From contig CAZJDM010000119.1 in the NCBI GenBank assembly GCA_964544765.1, positions 1 through 14,455 of the forward strand: DNA of 14,455 nucleotides, in the 5' to 3' direction. The DNA is from CAZJDM01 sp964544765. Lineage in GTDB: Bacteria; Bdellovibrionota_B; Oligoflexia; CAYFLR01. Shown piece by piece: positions 14,280 to 14,455 of the stretch. The position numbers were made by a program, and so were the translations under genes. The notes beneath the pieces are model-generated. The model ran no database searches and was not told where the DNA came from. It saw only the letters and a program-made list of their open reading frames with translations. Numbering within the stretch: position 1 is the stretch's first letter; each line of letters begins with the position of its first letter.

Positions 14280-14455
14280 TATAGATCCTCTATTTTTTCT
14301 TGTTCAGATTAAGTAGAGGGTTTTATATTGAATTAGATAATTTTTAAAATATTTTTAACTATCTGTTGATGTTTGACTGTAAAAAAATACTAGGGTACAG
14401 CATCAGCCCTTGCTGAAACTTTTCTCTAATCCTACTACCAGTTGAAATATTGGAA
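14280..14455. other. Right-edge stretch, possible end of an upstream minus-strand gene
   Basis: Mostly AT-rich and gene-free. A minus-strand frame is open from the window edge (14454) to TAG 14359-14361 and reads SSRIREKFQQGLMLYPSIFL near its end; this 31-codon stretch may be the C-terminus of a gene lying mostly outside the window. It is too short to identify. Confidence 0.2.

Overview
The window is AT-rich bacterial chromosomal DNA. The most likely source is a member of the Bdellovibrionota (Bdellovibrio/Bacteriovorax-like predators and relatives). The grounds are a TIGR02147-type regulator, a lysine/arginine-rich histone H1-like protein, and a dense set of secreted or lipid-anchored proteases. 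Fibrobacterota also carry TIGR02147 proteins, so the placement is an inference. No rRNA, tRNA, CRISPR array or intact insertion sequence was seen.

Left part (1-2700), housekeeping: the 3' end of an H1-like basic nucleoid protein, a strong bidirectional terminator, a small single-cluster ferredoxin on the minus strand, and divergently from it xseA-xseB, encoding both subunits of exonuclease VII. About 0.5 kb without a convincing gene follows; it holds one long perfect hairpin (2897-2941).

Middle part (3132-6903), a regulator-led secretion locus on the plus strand. A TIGR02147 regulator starts just after a 16-bp perfect inverted repeat that overlaps its own predicted promoter. Its stop codon overlaps the start of a secreted putative zinc metalloprotease with the motif HETGHKLEITDH (HExxHxxExxD, close to the metzincin/snapalysin pattern). 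A secreted protein with leucine-rich repeats, an acidic linker and an unassigned C-terminal domain comes next. A plausible reading is a self-regulated operon exporting a protease and a binding protein.

Right part (6928-14455), a decaying surface and protease region. It carries, mostly on the minus strand, a beta-barrel-like outer-membrane pseudogene (in-frame stop plus frameshift at a G6 run), a trypsin-family remnant that keeps only the catalytic-His region, an intact trypsin-like probable lipoprotein, and a second, larger trypsin-like lipoprotein with a Q/Y-rich repeat insertion and a long tail holding two matched Cys modules. On the plus strand is an M48 metallopeptidase lipoprotein broken by exactly two nonsense codons. 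A 551-residue lipoprotein of unknown function follows, then small unassigned ORFs at the right edge. Three gene remnants beside intact secreted proteases suggest a fast-turning accessory region for extracellular proteolysis.
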